Origin: Gluconobacter sp. Gdi
GTDB taxonomy: Bacteria; Pseudomonadota; Alphaproteobacteria; Acetobacterales; Acetobacteraceae
Direction of reading: 5' to 3'
Assembly (NCBI RefSeq): GCF_014132155.1
Contig: NZ_BLJQ01000002.1
Coordinates: 310,001 to 374,000, forward strand
Length of the DNA stretch: 64,000 bases
This document shows positions 55,542-64,000 of this stretch, piece by piece (positions within the stretch are counted from its first letter, which is position 1; each line of letters starts with the position of its first letter). The translations under genes and the position numbers were made by a program. Below the pieces are notes generated by a model, which was not told where the DNA came from, ran no database searches, and saw only the letters and a list, made by a program, of their open reading frames with translations.

Positions 55542-55949
55542 TTAGCGGAGCCTGATTGCGAAGCGTCCTGCGCCAGCGGCGGCAAGAGCGAGTAGGCCCC
55601 CTGCAATGCTGATGTTCTTATAGAAATGGATCATCATGTCGTAGCGGAGCATTCCGGACATCGTCCAGAAATGATGGCCGATCAGCCCTGTCACGATGGT
55701 GTAGAGGGCAAGAACAATCGCAATGGGTTCCACTAAAATGCCGCCAAGCAAAGCCAGTCCTGCCCCGAGCTCCACGACGATAGCGAGGATGGCTGACAGG
55801 GTGGGAACAGGCGCACCGGTCTGAATCATGTAGGACACTGCCGCGGGGAAGTCCGCGAGTTTGCCCCATCCCATCACGAGGAAGAGACCGGCGAGCAATA
55901 CGCGACCTGTGAGGAGAAGGGCATCGCGAGGCAGAAGATTGGTGAGCAT
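55542..55949 (-). CDS. DoxX-family membrane protein
   Basis: A 135-aa protein with four spans and the DoxX pattern: GRVLLAGLFLVMGWGKLADF, the IVVELGAGLALLGG central span and HFYKNISIAGGLLALAAAG at the end. Members are proposed to belong to quinone-linked or redox complexes; no partner is adjacent. The 220 bp upstream, toward htrA, are AT-rich and hold no further gene. Confidence 0.86.
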   Translation of the reverse strand: MLTNLLPRDALLLTGRVLLAGLFLVMGWGKLADFPAAVSYMIQTGAPVPTLSAILAIVVELGAGLALLGGILVEPIAIVLALYTIVTGLIGHHFWTMSGMLRYDMMIHFYKNISIAGGLLALAAAGAGRFAIRLR

Positions 55950-56170
55950 CGGGAAAATCTTTCGAAGCAGAAGAACTGCCTTGAAAATATGAAAAGTAGA
56001 TATTCTAAAAAATAGAAATGATGGAATGATATGATTTCCAAAATGCTCATTATTAGGTTTTTACATCTCCCTCCGGCCTGGCAGGAAATCCCTGTCTGCG
56101 GCTTCTTTTAGGAGCTTTGACGGTTTTGTGTTAGCAGCTGAAACATGACGATGTTCGTGACCTGTTTCCC

Positions 56171-57415
56171 ATGAATCGCTCTTTTCAGGCCGCTGCAATC
56201 GGGGCCGGAACAGCGACTGTCGTGACAGTAGGCCTGATGCTGGCATTGCGTCTGCACAGCCAAGGAGAGCAACACGCTCCCACATCTCAGCCCGCTACAA
56301 CGACCATTCAACAGCAGGCCGTTAAACCGCTTTCGTCTATTAGTCCGGATAGCCCTCTGGCAGGAGAAAGCACGGACGCACACGGGATTCCGACGCAGCC
56401 TCCGGTTCCGGCCGCGGCACCGGCACTCCCTCCCTTGTTGGTTAAATACGGTCCTCTGAGTTTTGCGCCGCTTGTGCGTCAGGTCATTCCGGCCGTTGTG
56501 AACATTGCCATTACCCAGAGCAGCCCGGACGGGCATGATCACGTTCCACCGCAAATCAAGGGAACCCCGCTGGAGAAGCGTTATCATGACCGCATGAAGC
56601 GCCAGCAGGACGAAATGGTTGGGGCGGGCTCGGGCTTCATTGTGGATGCGACTGGAATCATTGTGACCAACCGGCACGTTGTCGGTGGAGCGGACAAGGT
56701 AGTCGTCTCCCTTTCCAACGGTCATGAAATGCCGGCCCGTCTTCTGGGAGCTGATCCGCTGACGGATATTGCCGTTATCAAGGTCGATAGTCCTGAGCCG
56801 TTGCCGCACGTCACCTGGGGCGACAGCCGTCAGACGGATATCGGAGACTGGATTCTGGTGGCAGGGAATCCGTTCGGGTTTGGCTCGTCTGTGACGGCGG
56901 GCATTGTTTCCGCCGTCGGGCGTGACCTGGGGATCGGCTCTCTGGACGATTTCATTCAGCTCGACGCCCCCATCAATCCAGGAAATTCTGGCGGTCCGGC
57001 CTTCAATATGCGGGGACAGGTCGTGGCGGTGAATGCTGCCATCGTGACGCCTGCCGGGGGCTCCGTAGGTATTGGCTTTGGTATTCCATCTGAAATCGTC
57101 GCCCCGATCGTGGCTGAAATCGAAGCAACCGGGCATGTCGAGCACGGCTGGCTCGGTATTACCCTTGATGACGGGGACACGGACGTCGGTATTGCGGGTG
57201 TCGATAACGGTGGACCGGCCCAGAAAAGCGGCCTGCGCCGTGGCGACATCGTGCGGCAGGTAGATGGAGCGCCCGTCATTAGCGCCCGTATGCTGTTGCG
57301 AAGCATCGCTGCGGCCAGACCGGGCATGGTTCTGAACTTTGGCGTAAGGCGTGGCGGCACGGACCTGACGCTTCCCGTTCATATCGGACCACGCCCCAAG
57401 AACGCGGATAACTGA
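56171..57415 (+). CDS. HtrA/DegP-type serine protease with one PDZ domain
   Basis: A 414-aa periplasmic quality-control protease. An N-terminal hydrophobic segment (about residues 8-26) is a signal anchor; a Pro/Ala/Thr-rich spacer follows; the trypsin fold has His169 (NRHVVGG), Asp199 (LTDIAVIKV) and Ser273 (GNSGGPA). One PDZ domain (about 315-405) follows, so it is DegS-like in architecture. The two-component pair downstream, 90 bp away, may respond to the same envelope stress. Confidence 0.92.
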   Translation: MNRSFQAAAIGAGTATVVTVGLMLALRLHSQGEQHAPTSQPATTTIQQQAVKPLSSISPDSPLAGESTDAHGIPTQPPVPAAAPALPPLLVKYGPLSFAPLVRQVIPAVVNIAITQSSPDGHDHVPPQIKGTPLEKRYHDRMKRQQDEMVGAGSGFIVDATGIIVTNRHVVGGADKVVVSLSNGHEMPARLLGADPLTDIAVIKVDSPEPLPHVTWGDSRQTDIGDWILVAGNPFGFGSSVTAGIVSAVGRDLGIGSLDDFIQLDAPINPGNSGGPAFNMRGQVVAVNAAIVTPAGGSVGIGFGIPSEIVAPIVAEIEATGHVEHGWLGITLDDGDTDVGIAGVDNGGPAQKSGLRRGDIVRQVDGAPVISARMLLRSIAAARPGMVLNFGVRRGGTDLTLPVHIGPRPKNADN

Positions 57416-57505
57416 TCGAGCCTCCACTTTGACCCGTGGACACAAGCCGGTATTCTGAGACCCTGATACGGCGCCCAGTCGCCCGGAAGGAAGAGAGTAA
57501 AATCA

Positions 57506-58186
57506 ATGCGTATCCTGCTCGTTGAGGACGATTCCACAGTCCGCGCCTTTGTGCTCAAGGGATTGCGTGAAGCCGGGCACGTCGTGGATGAGGCGGATAA
57601 CGGCAAGGATGGTCTGTTTCTGGCTGTCAGTGAAAATTATGACGTTGTGATCCTGGACCGCATGCTGCCCGGCGGGATTGACGGCCTGCGTATTCTGGAA
57701 ACGCTGCGTGGACAGCAGAATGCGACGCCGGTTCTGCTGCTGTCCGCTCTGGCAGATGTTGATGAACGAGTGGCTGGCCTGAAGGCCGGTGGCGATGACT
57801 ACATGACCAAGCCATTTGCCTTCTCAGAGCTTCTGGCCCGGATTGAGGCGCTCGGCCGCCGTGGTCGGCCTGAATCTGCTCCTCAGACACGTTTGACTGT
57901 GGGCGATCTGGAGATGGATCTGCTTTCCCGGACTGTGAAGCGCGGGAACGAGAAGATTGATCTTCAGCCCCGCGAATTTCGTCTGCTGGAATTTCTGATT
58001 CGTCATGCGGGGCAGGTCGTCACGCGGACCATGCTGCTGGAGCGCGTGTGGGATTATCATTTTGACCCACAGACCAACGTGATTGACGTGCATGTTTCAC
58101 GCCTGCGCCAGAAAGTGGACAAGCCGTTTGCAACGCCCCTTATCCATACGATCCGCAACGCCGGATACATCCTGCGCGCGGACTGA
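57506..58186 (+). CDS. OmpR-family response regulator
   Basis: A 226-aa regulator with receiver domain (acidic pair DD near residue 8, phospho-acceptor Asp51 in LDRMLPGG, Lys in MTKPFAF) and an OmpR winged helix with LQPREFRLLEFLIRHAGQVVTRTMLLERVW and VIDVHVSRLRQKVD. The paired kinase starts 3 nt after its stop. The targets are unknown; htrA upstream is the obvious candidate. Confidence 0.95.
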   Translation: MRILLVEDDSTVRAFVLKGLREAGHVVDEADNGKDGLFLAVSENYDVVILDRMLPGGIDGLRILETLRGQQNATPVLLLSALADVDERVAGLKAGGDDYMTKPFAFSELLARIEALGRRGRPESAPQTRLTVGDLEMDLLSRTVKRGNEKIDLQPREFRLLEFLIRHAGQVVTRTMLLERVWDYHFDPQTNVIDVHVSRLRQKVDKPFATPLIHTIRNAGYILRAD

Positions 58187-58189
58187 CCC

Positions 58190-59602
58190 GTGAAAATCTG
58201 GCGCGGTTTTCGCCGTCTCGGGAAGCGTTTGCGCTGGCCGATCCGGTCTGCAGGGCTGAATTTCGCGCTGGCCTACGGGTTGGTGTTCATCATTTCTGCG
58301 GGTGTGTTCCTGTCGTTCATCTGGTGGAACACCACTGGCCAGCTTGACCGTCAGGTCGAAGCTGCCGTGCAGGTGGATGCCCACGATCTGGCACAACGCT
58401 GGGTTCATGGTGGCCCGGCGGCTCTGGCGCTCGCCATTCAGGACCGACTGGATCAGAACGTCGAAGATGACGAGCTTTATTTGCTCGTCGGGCCTGATGG
58501 TCGCAAATATGCTGGAAATCTACCGGGCTGGCCTGTGGTCATCACCCAGATGGATGAGTTTTATGAACTCTCCATCCGCCGGGATGGTTTTCGCACTCAA
58601 GCCAAGATGCACGCCTTTCCGCTGTCGGAAGGCTTTCGCCTGATTGTTGGGCGGGATGTTCGGGGCCGGCAGGTCGTCCGGCACGTTCTGACCGATACGC
58701 TTATCTGGGCCTGGGTTATGGTGTCGCTGCTGGCGGCGGGTGGGACGCTCGCCATTCGGCGGATTTTTCGACAGGTCGTGCGCTCCATTGCCCGCACGAC
58801 GTCTGCTGTAGCGCAGGGAGACCTCAGTCGTCGCATACCGCTGACCGGCAATGAAACCGATCTTGTCGCTCAGACAGTCAACACCATGCTCGAACGTATC
58901 AACCGTTTGATGGATGGCGTGCGGCAGGTCTCGAATGCCATTGCCCATGACCTGAGAACGCCCATTGCGCGAGCGCGAGCGCGGTTGGAAGATGCGAGCC
59001 TGACTGCCACGTCTGAAGACGAGCTCCGTGCCGCGATTGATCGTGCTGTTCTGGATCTGGACCATGTCACGTCCATTTTCGAAGCTCTTCTGCGTATCGC
59101 CCAACTTGAAGCGGGGGCGCAGCGGGCGGCGTTTACAGTGCTGGACATTCCGCCTTTGCTGGAAGGTCTGAGCGAGCTTTATGAAGCATCCATGGAAGAT
59201 GCTGGCCTGAAACTCGATTTCCGGATCGGGACATTGGCGCCGGTCAATGGAGACCCGCATCTTCTCCAGCAGGCTGTTGCCAATCTTCTCGATAATGCCA
59301 TCAAGTTCGCGCCGGAAAATACGACGATCACCCTCTCTGCCGTTATGCAGAAAGGGCGTGTTGCCGTCAGTGTTTCGGATCAGGGCCCTGGCATGAGTGA
59401 ACAGGATATGGCCCGTGCGTCAGAGCGGTTTTTCCGAGCCGAAACAGCGCGAAACACCCCAGGCGCAGGGCTTGGCCTTTCGTTGGTGCAGGCTGTCGTT
59501 CAATTGCACGGTGGAACTATGGAGCTTGCTGCTGGAAAGCCGGGGCTACGGGTAACGCTGCTTCTGCCCGCCATTCAGAATACAAAGACCCTCTCCGCAT
59601 GA
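58190..59602 (+). CDS. Sensor histidine kinase
   Basis: A 470-aa membrane kinase with two spans (about 20-42 and 170-192), a periplasmic sensor of about 125 residues without a recognisable fold, a HAMP linker, the phospho-acceptor His253 in AIAHDLRTPIARARARLE and an ATPase domain with N-box LLDNAIKFAP, DQGPGMSE and GAGLGLSLV. It starts with GTG, 3 nt after its partner regulator. The signal is probably an envelope condition. Confidence 0.94.
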   Translation: MKIWRGFRRLGKRLRWPIRSAGLNFALAYGLVFIISAGVFLSFIWWNTTGQLDRQVEAAVQVDAHDLAQRWVHGGPAALALAIQDRLDQNVEDDELYLLVGPDGRKYAGNLPGWPVVITQMDEFYELSIRRDGFRTQAKMHAFPLSEGFRLIVGRDVRGRQVVRHVLTDTLIWAWVMVSLLAAGGTLAIRRIFRQVVRSIARTTSAVAQGDLSRRIPLTGNETDLVAQTVNTMLERINRLMDGVRQVSNAIAHDLRTPIARARARLEDASLTATSEDELRAAIDRAVLDLDHVTSIFEALLRIAQLEAGAQRAAFTVLDIPPLLEGLSELYEASMEDAGLKLDFRIGTLAPVNGDPHLLQQAVANLLDNAIKFAPENTTITLSAVMQKGRVAVSVSDQGPGMSEQDMARASERFFRAETARNTPGAGLGLSLVQAVVQLHGGTMELAAGKPGLRVTLLLPAIQNTKTLSA

Positions 59603-59660
59603 CGGAAGTTTCATTCCTCCCTCACACGTGGCTTAGGTGAGACCGTGTAAAGAAGGCCGA

Positions 59661-60011
59661 ATGCGCCTTCTGCCTCCAATGTCTGTCTGTCTTCTGGGTC
59701 TGGTGGGAAGCCTCGCGGCTGCCCCCGTTGGGCATACGCCATCGCAGAATGCGCCTGCCCGACCTGTTAGCGGGAAAGAAGAGGGCGTCATTTCCGTGAC
59801 CTCTGACAGTACGGAATACTGCACGCAGCTTACACAAAATGTGGACCATCTTCTGGCGACGCCACATGGCATTCCTGTAGGAGCCATGGATGATGCGCGC
59901 CGCCTGCGCACAGAGGGCGATACACTCTGCAAGCATCACCATTTGCGCGCAGGGATCGCAAGGCTGCGTCGTGCGTTGGTGCTTCTGGAACATAGTGAGG
60001 AGCATTCATGA
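59661..60011 (+). CDS. Small secreted protein, hypothetical
   Basis: A 116-aa protein with a signal peptide (MRLLPPMSVCLLGLVGSLAAA) and a mature domain with two Cys (EYCTQL and TLCKHH), which could form one disulfide, within helices. It resembles no family I can name. It overlaps the SIMPL gene by 4 nt (ATGA), so the two are coupled, and it follows the kinase gene after 58 bp. Confidence 0.7.
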   Translation: MRLLPPMSVCLLGLVGSLAAAPVGHTPSQNAPARPVSGKEEGVISVTSDSTEYCTQLTQNVDHLLATPHGIPVGAMDDARRLRTEGDTLCKHHHLRAGIARLRRALVLLEHSEEHS

Positions 60012-60709
60012 AGCGTCTTTTCCGTCTGGCCACGCCGCTAGCTGTCCTGTCTCTGGCGATTTTCTGTCAGGCACGGGCAGCGGAACCCCAGACAACTGGA
60101 ACAGAGCTTGATTTTACCGTCACGGGTGAAGCCCATGCAGCGCCAACGCTTCTGACGGTACGTCTTTTCGGGCGGGCGGAGAGTGCCTCTGCAATTGAGG
60201 CTCAGAAAACCCTAAATGCCCATATGGCGGAAGCTATGAAAACGGCATCCGGGCTCTCAGGGATTGAAGCTCAGGCTGGCAGTTATTCCCTGTCGGACCA
60301 GACGCCAGAACACGGCCCAACGCGCTGGACCGCTCGTCAGGATCTGAGTTTGAGCGGTAAGGATGCTGTGTCGCTTCTTGATCTGTCAGGCAAGTTGCAA
60401 AGTCATGGCCTGATGATGGATGGGCTGGACTGGTCTTTGGACTCCGAAACACGGGAAACGCTCCTGCGTCAGGCCCGCACTCAGGCGCTTCAGAAAGTTC
60501 GCCAGGAAGCTGAAGAAAGTGCCAAAACGCTCGGCTTGCATGTGGTCCGGTTGAAGCAGATCCGTGTGTCCTCCATGGAGCCAGGGCCACGTCCGGTCAT
60601 GTTGATGGCGGCTCGTGCGGCTAGCGATTCGTTCACACCGCCGCAAGGCACCCCGCAGGAACAAACTCTTCGCGTTACAGTAAGTGTTGAAGCCGAACTG
60701 GCTCCCTGA
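60008..60709 (+). CDS. SIMPL-domain (DUF541) periplasmic protein
   Basis: A 233-aa exported protein (signal cleaved near ARAA) with the SIMPL pattern: VTGEAHAAPTLLTVRLFGRAESASA, then the TRWTARQDLSLSG strand and AEESAKTLGLHVVRLKQI near the end, closing with LRVTVSVEAEL. Relatives (BP26, YggE) form oligomeric channels or barrels and reduce oxidative damage in some species. Coupled to the preceding small secreted protein and 1 bp before the DCC gene. Confidence 0.87.
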   Translation: MKRLFRLATPLAVLSLAIFCQARAAEPQTTGTELDFTVTGEAHAAPTLLTVRLFGRAESASAIEAQKTLNAHMAEAMKTASGLSGIEAQAGSYSLSDQTPEHGPTRWTARQDLSLSGKDAVSLLDLSGKLQSHGLMMDGLDWSLDSETRETLLRQARTQALQKVRQEAEESAKTLGLHVVRLKQIRVSSMEPGPRPVMLMAARAASDSFTPPQGTPQEQTLRVTVSVEAELAP

Positions 60710-60710
60710 C

Positions 60711-61067
60711 ATGTCACGTTTGACGGTCTGGCATGACGGAAACTGTCCTTTATGCCAACGTGAAATCGCCTTGATGCGTCGGCTGGACCGGCGTGGAAAC
60801 ATCGACTTCATTGATGCCTCCGGAGAAATTACGGATTGCCCGTTGGACCGTGCAGCCTTGCTCGCCCGGTTTCACGCACGCGAGGGCGAGCAGCTCTATG
60901 ACGGCGCGGCTGCTTTTGCGGCCATGTGGCGTGCCATTCCGGTTCTCCGGCCTTTGGGCGAAGTCGCCCGTTATCCGCTGGTGCTTAAAGGCCTGGAGGC
61001 CCTGTATGGGCAGTTTTTGAAGGTGCGGCCCGTACTCCAACGGCTGGTTCGCAAGGCCAGCCAATAA
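60711..61067 (+). CDS. DCC-family thiol-disulfide oxidoreductase-like protein (DUF393)
   Basis: A 118-aa protein with the defining DGNCPLCQRE motif (Cys pair at residues 12 and 15), RLDRRGNIDFIDAS and DGAAAFAAMWRAIP. The fold is thioredoxin-like; the biochemical role of the family is not established. Start Met is 1 bp after the SIMPL stop. The cluster from the small secreted gene to here is probably one operon. Confidence 0.88.
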   Translation: MSRLTVWHDGNCPLCQREIALMRRLDRRGNIDFIDASGEITDCPLDRAALLARFHAREGEQLYDGAAAFAAMWRAIPVLRPLGEVARYPLVLKGLEALYGQFLKVRPVLQRLVRKASQ

Positions 61068-61154
61068 GGTAACCTTCATTTTTCGTTCGAAATGGTTGTG
61101 CAAATAGCAAAGTTCAGACATATTTTGACATGAAGCGTTGTGAAGGGCTGTTTC

Positions 61155-62030
61155 ATGAAAGTCTGGATGCCTCTTGTTGCCGCATTGCTTGCCTTAGCGC
61201 CTTCTCTTCACGCTCAGGAGAAACTGGTCGTGCAGGGTTACTCTGCCGATCAGACCCGGCATGCCGTGGAAGAAATCGTCCAGCCTGCCAGTGGTCGTCA
61301 GATTGCTCGTTGGGATCAAACGGTCTGTTCACAGTTCATTGGTTTTCCAGCCGGGGTGGAAGAGCAGTTTCAGGGGCATCTGGAAGAGCGTTTTGCGAAA
61401 TATGGTGTTCGCCTGCAGGCACATTGCAGGATACCCCGTCTTTTCATTCTCGCTACTGTCCATGAAGACGATCTCATCTCCCATATTCTGGATCGTGATC
61501 CTTATCTCATGCAGGGTGTCGATACGTCGCCCGTCTTTGCTGACAACATCCGCCTCCCATCGCCACGCGTGACAAAAGCCCTGCGGGACAATTATCCGGT
61601 TCGCTGGTTTGCGGATGTGGGGATTGAGGATAGCGACCACACGCCGATGCATGTCATTCCAACACTCATGGGCCCAACCTATGTGCAAGAGCCGTTAACG
61701 ACGTCTTTCCTGGGATCACGGACGGTCGAAACGATCAAGTATATGGCGGTGACAGTAGACCTTTCGAGAATGGACGGCGTGTCATGGCCATCCCTCTACG
61801 AGTATGTGTCTATGATCGCTCTCACAAATCCGGCGCTTAAGGATTACGACACTACAGAGAGCGTTCTAGGTAGCTTTGTGCAGAAAAAGCAGCCGCAGCA
61901 GGGGAATTTTTCCATGACTGACCTTGATGATGCGATTGTCCATCAGGTCTATTCCTTGGACCCCGCTGAAGATGGCCGCTCCGAGACGCAGAAAATCACA
62001 ATGGACGTCACGGCCAGTCTCCATCACTGA
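61155..62030 (+). CDS. Secreted protein of unknown function
   Basis: A 291-aa protein with a signal peptide (cleaved after LHA at about residue 20) and no recognised domain. Visible features are two Cys (TVCSQF, AHCRIP) and a central acidic, Pro-containing region. AAGGG sits 8 nt before the ATG. It follows the DCC gene after about 90 bp and converges on the PutA-type gene at 6 nt. I suspect a family restricted to acetic acid bacteria, but this is a guess. Confidence 0.65.
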   Translation: MKVWMPLVAALLALAPSLHAQEKLVVQGYSADQTRHAVEEIVQPASGRQIARWDQTVCSQFIGFPAGVEEQFQGHLEERFAKYGVRLQAHCRIPRLFILATVHEDDLISHILDRDPYLMQGVDTSPVFADNIRLPSPRVTKALRDNYPVRWFADVGIEDSDHTPMHVIPTLMGPTYVQEPLTTSFLGSRTVETIKYMAVTVDLSRMDGVSWPSLYEYVSMIALTNPALKDYDTTESVLGSFVQKKQPQQGNFSMTDLDDAIVHQVYSLDPAEDGRSETQKITMDVTASLHH

Positions 62031-62036
62031 ATGCTT

Positions 62037-64000
62037 TCAGGACAGAGCCATCGTGGTCAGATCGCCGCAGAATGCAGCCGTATTAACGGTCACGACGTGC
62101 TCTTCCAGAAGCCATTCGGGGCGCAGACAATCCAACACATGAATGGGCACAATGCGCCCTTCGCGTGCTGTTAGGGTTGAGGCAGCTTGCAGCGCACGGG
62201 GTGAGTGTCTTTCCATAATCATGACGGCGCATTCCGGCAAAGCTCCGGGGTCAACGCGCTGGATACGGTCAGCGAGTCCGGGGGAAAGGCGCTGCATCCA
62301 GTCCAGTGCGTGATCTGGGCCAAGAACCAGAGCAGGGTTGCCGGTTCCCAGAGCCATACCGACAGCCCTGAGAATGGCAGGCCAGCTTTCGCCTGCGCAG
62401 AGTACCGGACCACAGGGCTTGAGTGTCAGTGTGTTGGTCTCTCCAGCGGGGCCGGGCAGTGTCATTGAGAAGCCCGTCATGGCATGCGCAATATCCTGCC
62501 GGATCTGGCGGGCTGAGACGGCATCCCGGCTCTCAAGAAACGTCACCAAACTTTGCGCATGGCGCGGGATACTACCCGGATTTGCATCTTTAGGCGCAAA
62601 CCATGGGGATGTGCGGGCACTCATGCGGCGGAGGGCAAAAGGACCACCTGCCTTGGGGCCACAACCGGAAAGTCCGGATCCACCAAAAGGCTGTGAGCCA
62701 ATAACTGCTCCTGTTATGGCCCGATTGACGTAGATGTTCCCCGCCTGAATGCGGTTAGTCGTGCGATCCACTGTCATGGCGACACGCGAATGAACGCCAA
62801 AAGTCAAGCCGTACCCCATGGAATTTACAGCGTCGATCACGCCCTCCATTTCGTTGCGGTTGAAGCGACGCACATGCAGGACCGGCCCGAACACTTCATG
62901 CGGAATATCGGCAACACGGCCGATTTCAATCAACGTCGGCGGAAGGAAATGGCCGTATCGACAGTTTTCACCCAGTTCGGGGGACCAGACCGTTCGGCCA
63001 GCCCGACGCATCATTTCAACATGATCCATCGCTTCCGTTCGAGCTTCCGGAGAGATAATTGGCCCGATATCCGTTGAAAGGCGTGCCGGATTCCCAATAG
63101 CCAGATCCTGAATCGCGCCCTTCAGAAGCTCAAGAACATGGTCTGCACAGTCTTCTTGAATCAATAGGATACGAAGAGACGAACAGCGTTGCCCCGCACT
63201 GTCAAAAGCAGAACTCAGAATATCCTGCACGACCTGTTCTGCATGCGCGGAGCTATCGACCAGCATTGCATTTTGTCCGCCCGTGCGCGCCACAAGAGGA
63301 ACAGGTGTGCCCGTGCGCCCCTGCCGGTCAAAGATCTGGCGTGAAACGGCTTTGCCAACGGGCGTTGAGCCGGTGAACATCACGGCATCGACCCGGTGAT
63401 CGGCTACCAGACGCTCTCCCACCGATCCATCGCCTGGCAAAAGGTGCAGAACTTCACGTGGAATCCCAGCTTCATGCAGAAGCTGAACGGTGCGGCTTGC
63501 AATAAACGGGGTTTGCTCGGCTGGCTTGGCCAAAACAACGTTTCCCGCTGCAAGAGAGACGGAAATCTGTTGCACGAACGCCGCCAGCGGGCTGCTCCAG
63601 GGACTGATACACGCAACAAGGCCGAGCGGTGAGGCTTGCAAATGATAATCCCGCCCTTGCAGGCGTTCCGCATCATGGCGAAGAATACTGACGGCCTCAC
63701 GGACTTCATCCTGAGCAGCCGGAAGAGTCTTTCCAGCTTCCCGTACCAGAAGCGCCATGAGCTCAATCCGGTGGGCTTCAATCAGATCAGCAGCTTTCAC
63801 CAAGCAGGCAATCCGCACTTCAGGGCTGCTGCCTGCCCAACTGGCAAGCGCATGTTCCGCTGTCTCCAGTGCAGACAGCAGTGTCTTTCCATCAGTCTCG
63901 ACAACGTCTCCGATCGGGTCATGTCGGTCTGCGGGGTTGTAGAGGAGACGGGAGCGGTCGTGCTGACGGGTGACACCCGGCGTCAGAGCGCGGGCGTGGA
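62037..64000 (-). CDS. putA: PutA-type delta-1-pyrroline-5-carboxylate dehydrogenase, partial at the 5' end
   Basis: The frame is open past the right edge, so only the C-terminal part (over 650 residues) is seen; the proline dehydrogenase half, if present, lies outside. The ALDH domain has the NAD region MFTGSTPVGKAV and the active Cys in SAGQRCSSLR (codon 63183-63185). The general-base Glu of the family motif ETGGQN is replaced by Arg (ARTGGQN, codon 63285-63287). A C-terminal domain after about residue 470, as in long PutA proteins, is present. It would oxidise glutamate semialdehyde to glutamate in proline catabolism, if still active. Confidence 0.88.
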   Translation of the reverse strand, partial: HARALTPGVTRQHDRSRLLYNPADRHDPIGDVVETDGKTLLSALETAEHALASWAGSSPEVRIACLVKAADLIEAHRIELMALLVREAGKTLPAAQDEVREAVSILRHDAERLQGRDYHLQASPLGLVACISPWSSPLAAFVQQISVSLAAGNVVLAKPAEQTPFIASRTVQLLHEAGIPREVLHLLPGDGSVGERLVADHRVDAVMFTGSTPVGKAVSRQIFDRQGRTGTPVPLVARTGGQNAMLVDSSAHAEQVVQDILSSAFDSAGQRCSSLRILLIQEDCADHVLELLKGAIQDLAIGNPARLSTDIGPIISPEARTEAMDHVEMMRRAGRTVWSPELGENCRYGHFLPPTLIEIGRVADIPHEVFGPVLHVRRFNRNEMEGVIDAVNSMGYGLTFGVHSRVAMTVDRTTNRIQAGNIYVNRAITGAVIGSQPFGGSGLSGCGPKAGGPFALRRMSARTSPWFAPKDANPGSIPRHAQSLVTFLESRDAVSARQIRQDIAHAMTGFSMTLPGPAGETNTLTLKPCGPVLCAGESWPAILRAVGMALGTGNPALVLGPDHALDWMQRLSPGLADRIQRVDPGALPECAVMIMERHSPRALQAASTLTAREGRIVPIHVLDCLRPEWLLEEHVVTVNTAAFCGDLTTMALS

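Overview
The window is a gene-dense alphaproteobacterial chromosome segment that I assign to an acetic acid bacterium, most likely Gluconobacter. The markers are the sldB-sldA pair for the membrane-bound PQQ polyol (glycerol/sorbitol) dehydrogenase, a xylitol dehydrogenase close to the Gluconobacter enzyme, a GH68 levansucrase-type enzyme, a quinone-type L-lactate dehydrogenase and a long-chain mannitol dehydrogenase. No IS element, prophage, CRISPR array, rRNA or toxin-antitoxin locus is visible, and no stretch over about 300 bp lacks a gene. The two edges cut a gene tail (1-86) and a minus-strand proline catabolism gene (62037-64000). Species cannot be decided from the sequence.

Layout. 1-5200: asd, the peptidoglycan recycling pair murQ-anmK, a stress-type small protein, a 43-aa membrane peptide and hemH. 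5240-9800 is the most accessory-looking part: a glycine-zipper secreted protein, a probable small RNA, a small membrane protein, the GH68 enzyme, a papain-fold protein coupled to a lipoprotein, a Nudix hydrolase and tRNA-Pro(CGG). 9859-16001 (minus): lepB, etfA, etfB, ETF-QO, trmB, metK. 16289-23746: xdh, dapB, an HxlR regulator divergent from an azoreductase, hmp divergent from nsrR with a shared palindromic operator, class I aldolase, a phosphoglycerate-mutase-like phosphatase and lldD. 23750-25450 is visibly more AT-rich and holds an alpha/beta hydrolase and an orphan gene. 25569-28861: dnaK-dnaJ behind a heat-shock-type promoter.

28963-37259: a lipoprotein, sldBA, a glycosyltransferase, an EamA transporter, dcd and murA. 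37399-46959 is a mosaic of oxidoreductases and housekeeping genes (aldo-keto reductase, dienelactone hydrolase, mannitol dehydrogenase, GST, msrC, LOG-type protein, MFS carrier, DUF2501 lipoprotein, dinB, Nudix, ABM monooxygenase). 47007-55949: a PadR repressor with a Gly/Arg-rich N-terminus, a TVP38-type membrane protein, a Bcr/CflA exporter, an orphan receiver domain, apt, a nitroreductase, hrpB, a Tat-exported nucleoside hydrolase and DoxX. 56171-61067 looks like an envelope-maintenance locus: HtrA protease, two-component pair, a small secreted protein, a SIMPL protein and a DCC protein.

The genes fit the lifestyle: periplasmic oxidation of polyols (SldBA) and lactate (LldD) into the quinone pool, cytoplasmic NAD(P)-linked polyol and ketose reduction (XDH, mannitol dehydrogenase, AKR), and levan-type chemistry on sucrose. 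I found no clearly new multi-gene system. The observations most worth checking are two genes (trmB, hrpB) whose conserved N-termini lie in frame upstream of any ATG/GTG/TTG, leaving CTG with a good Shine-Dalgarno as the only start; a probable 96-nt small RNA at 5763-5858; loss of the conserved ETGG glutamate in the PutA-type dehydrogenase; paired direct repeats before sldBA; and a papain-fold/lipoprotein pair.
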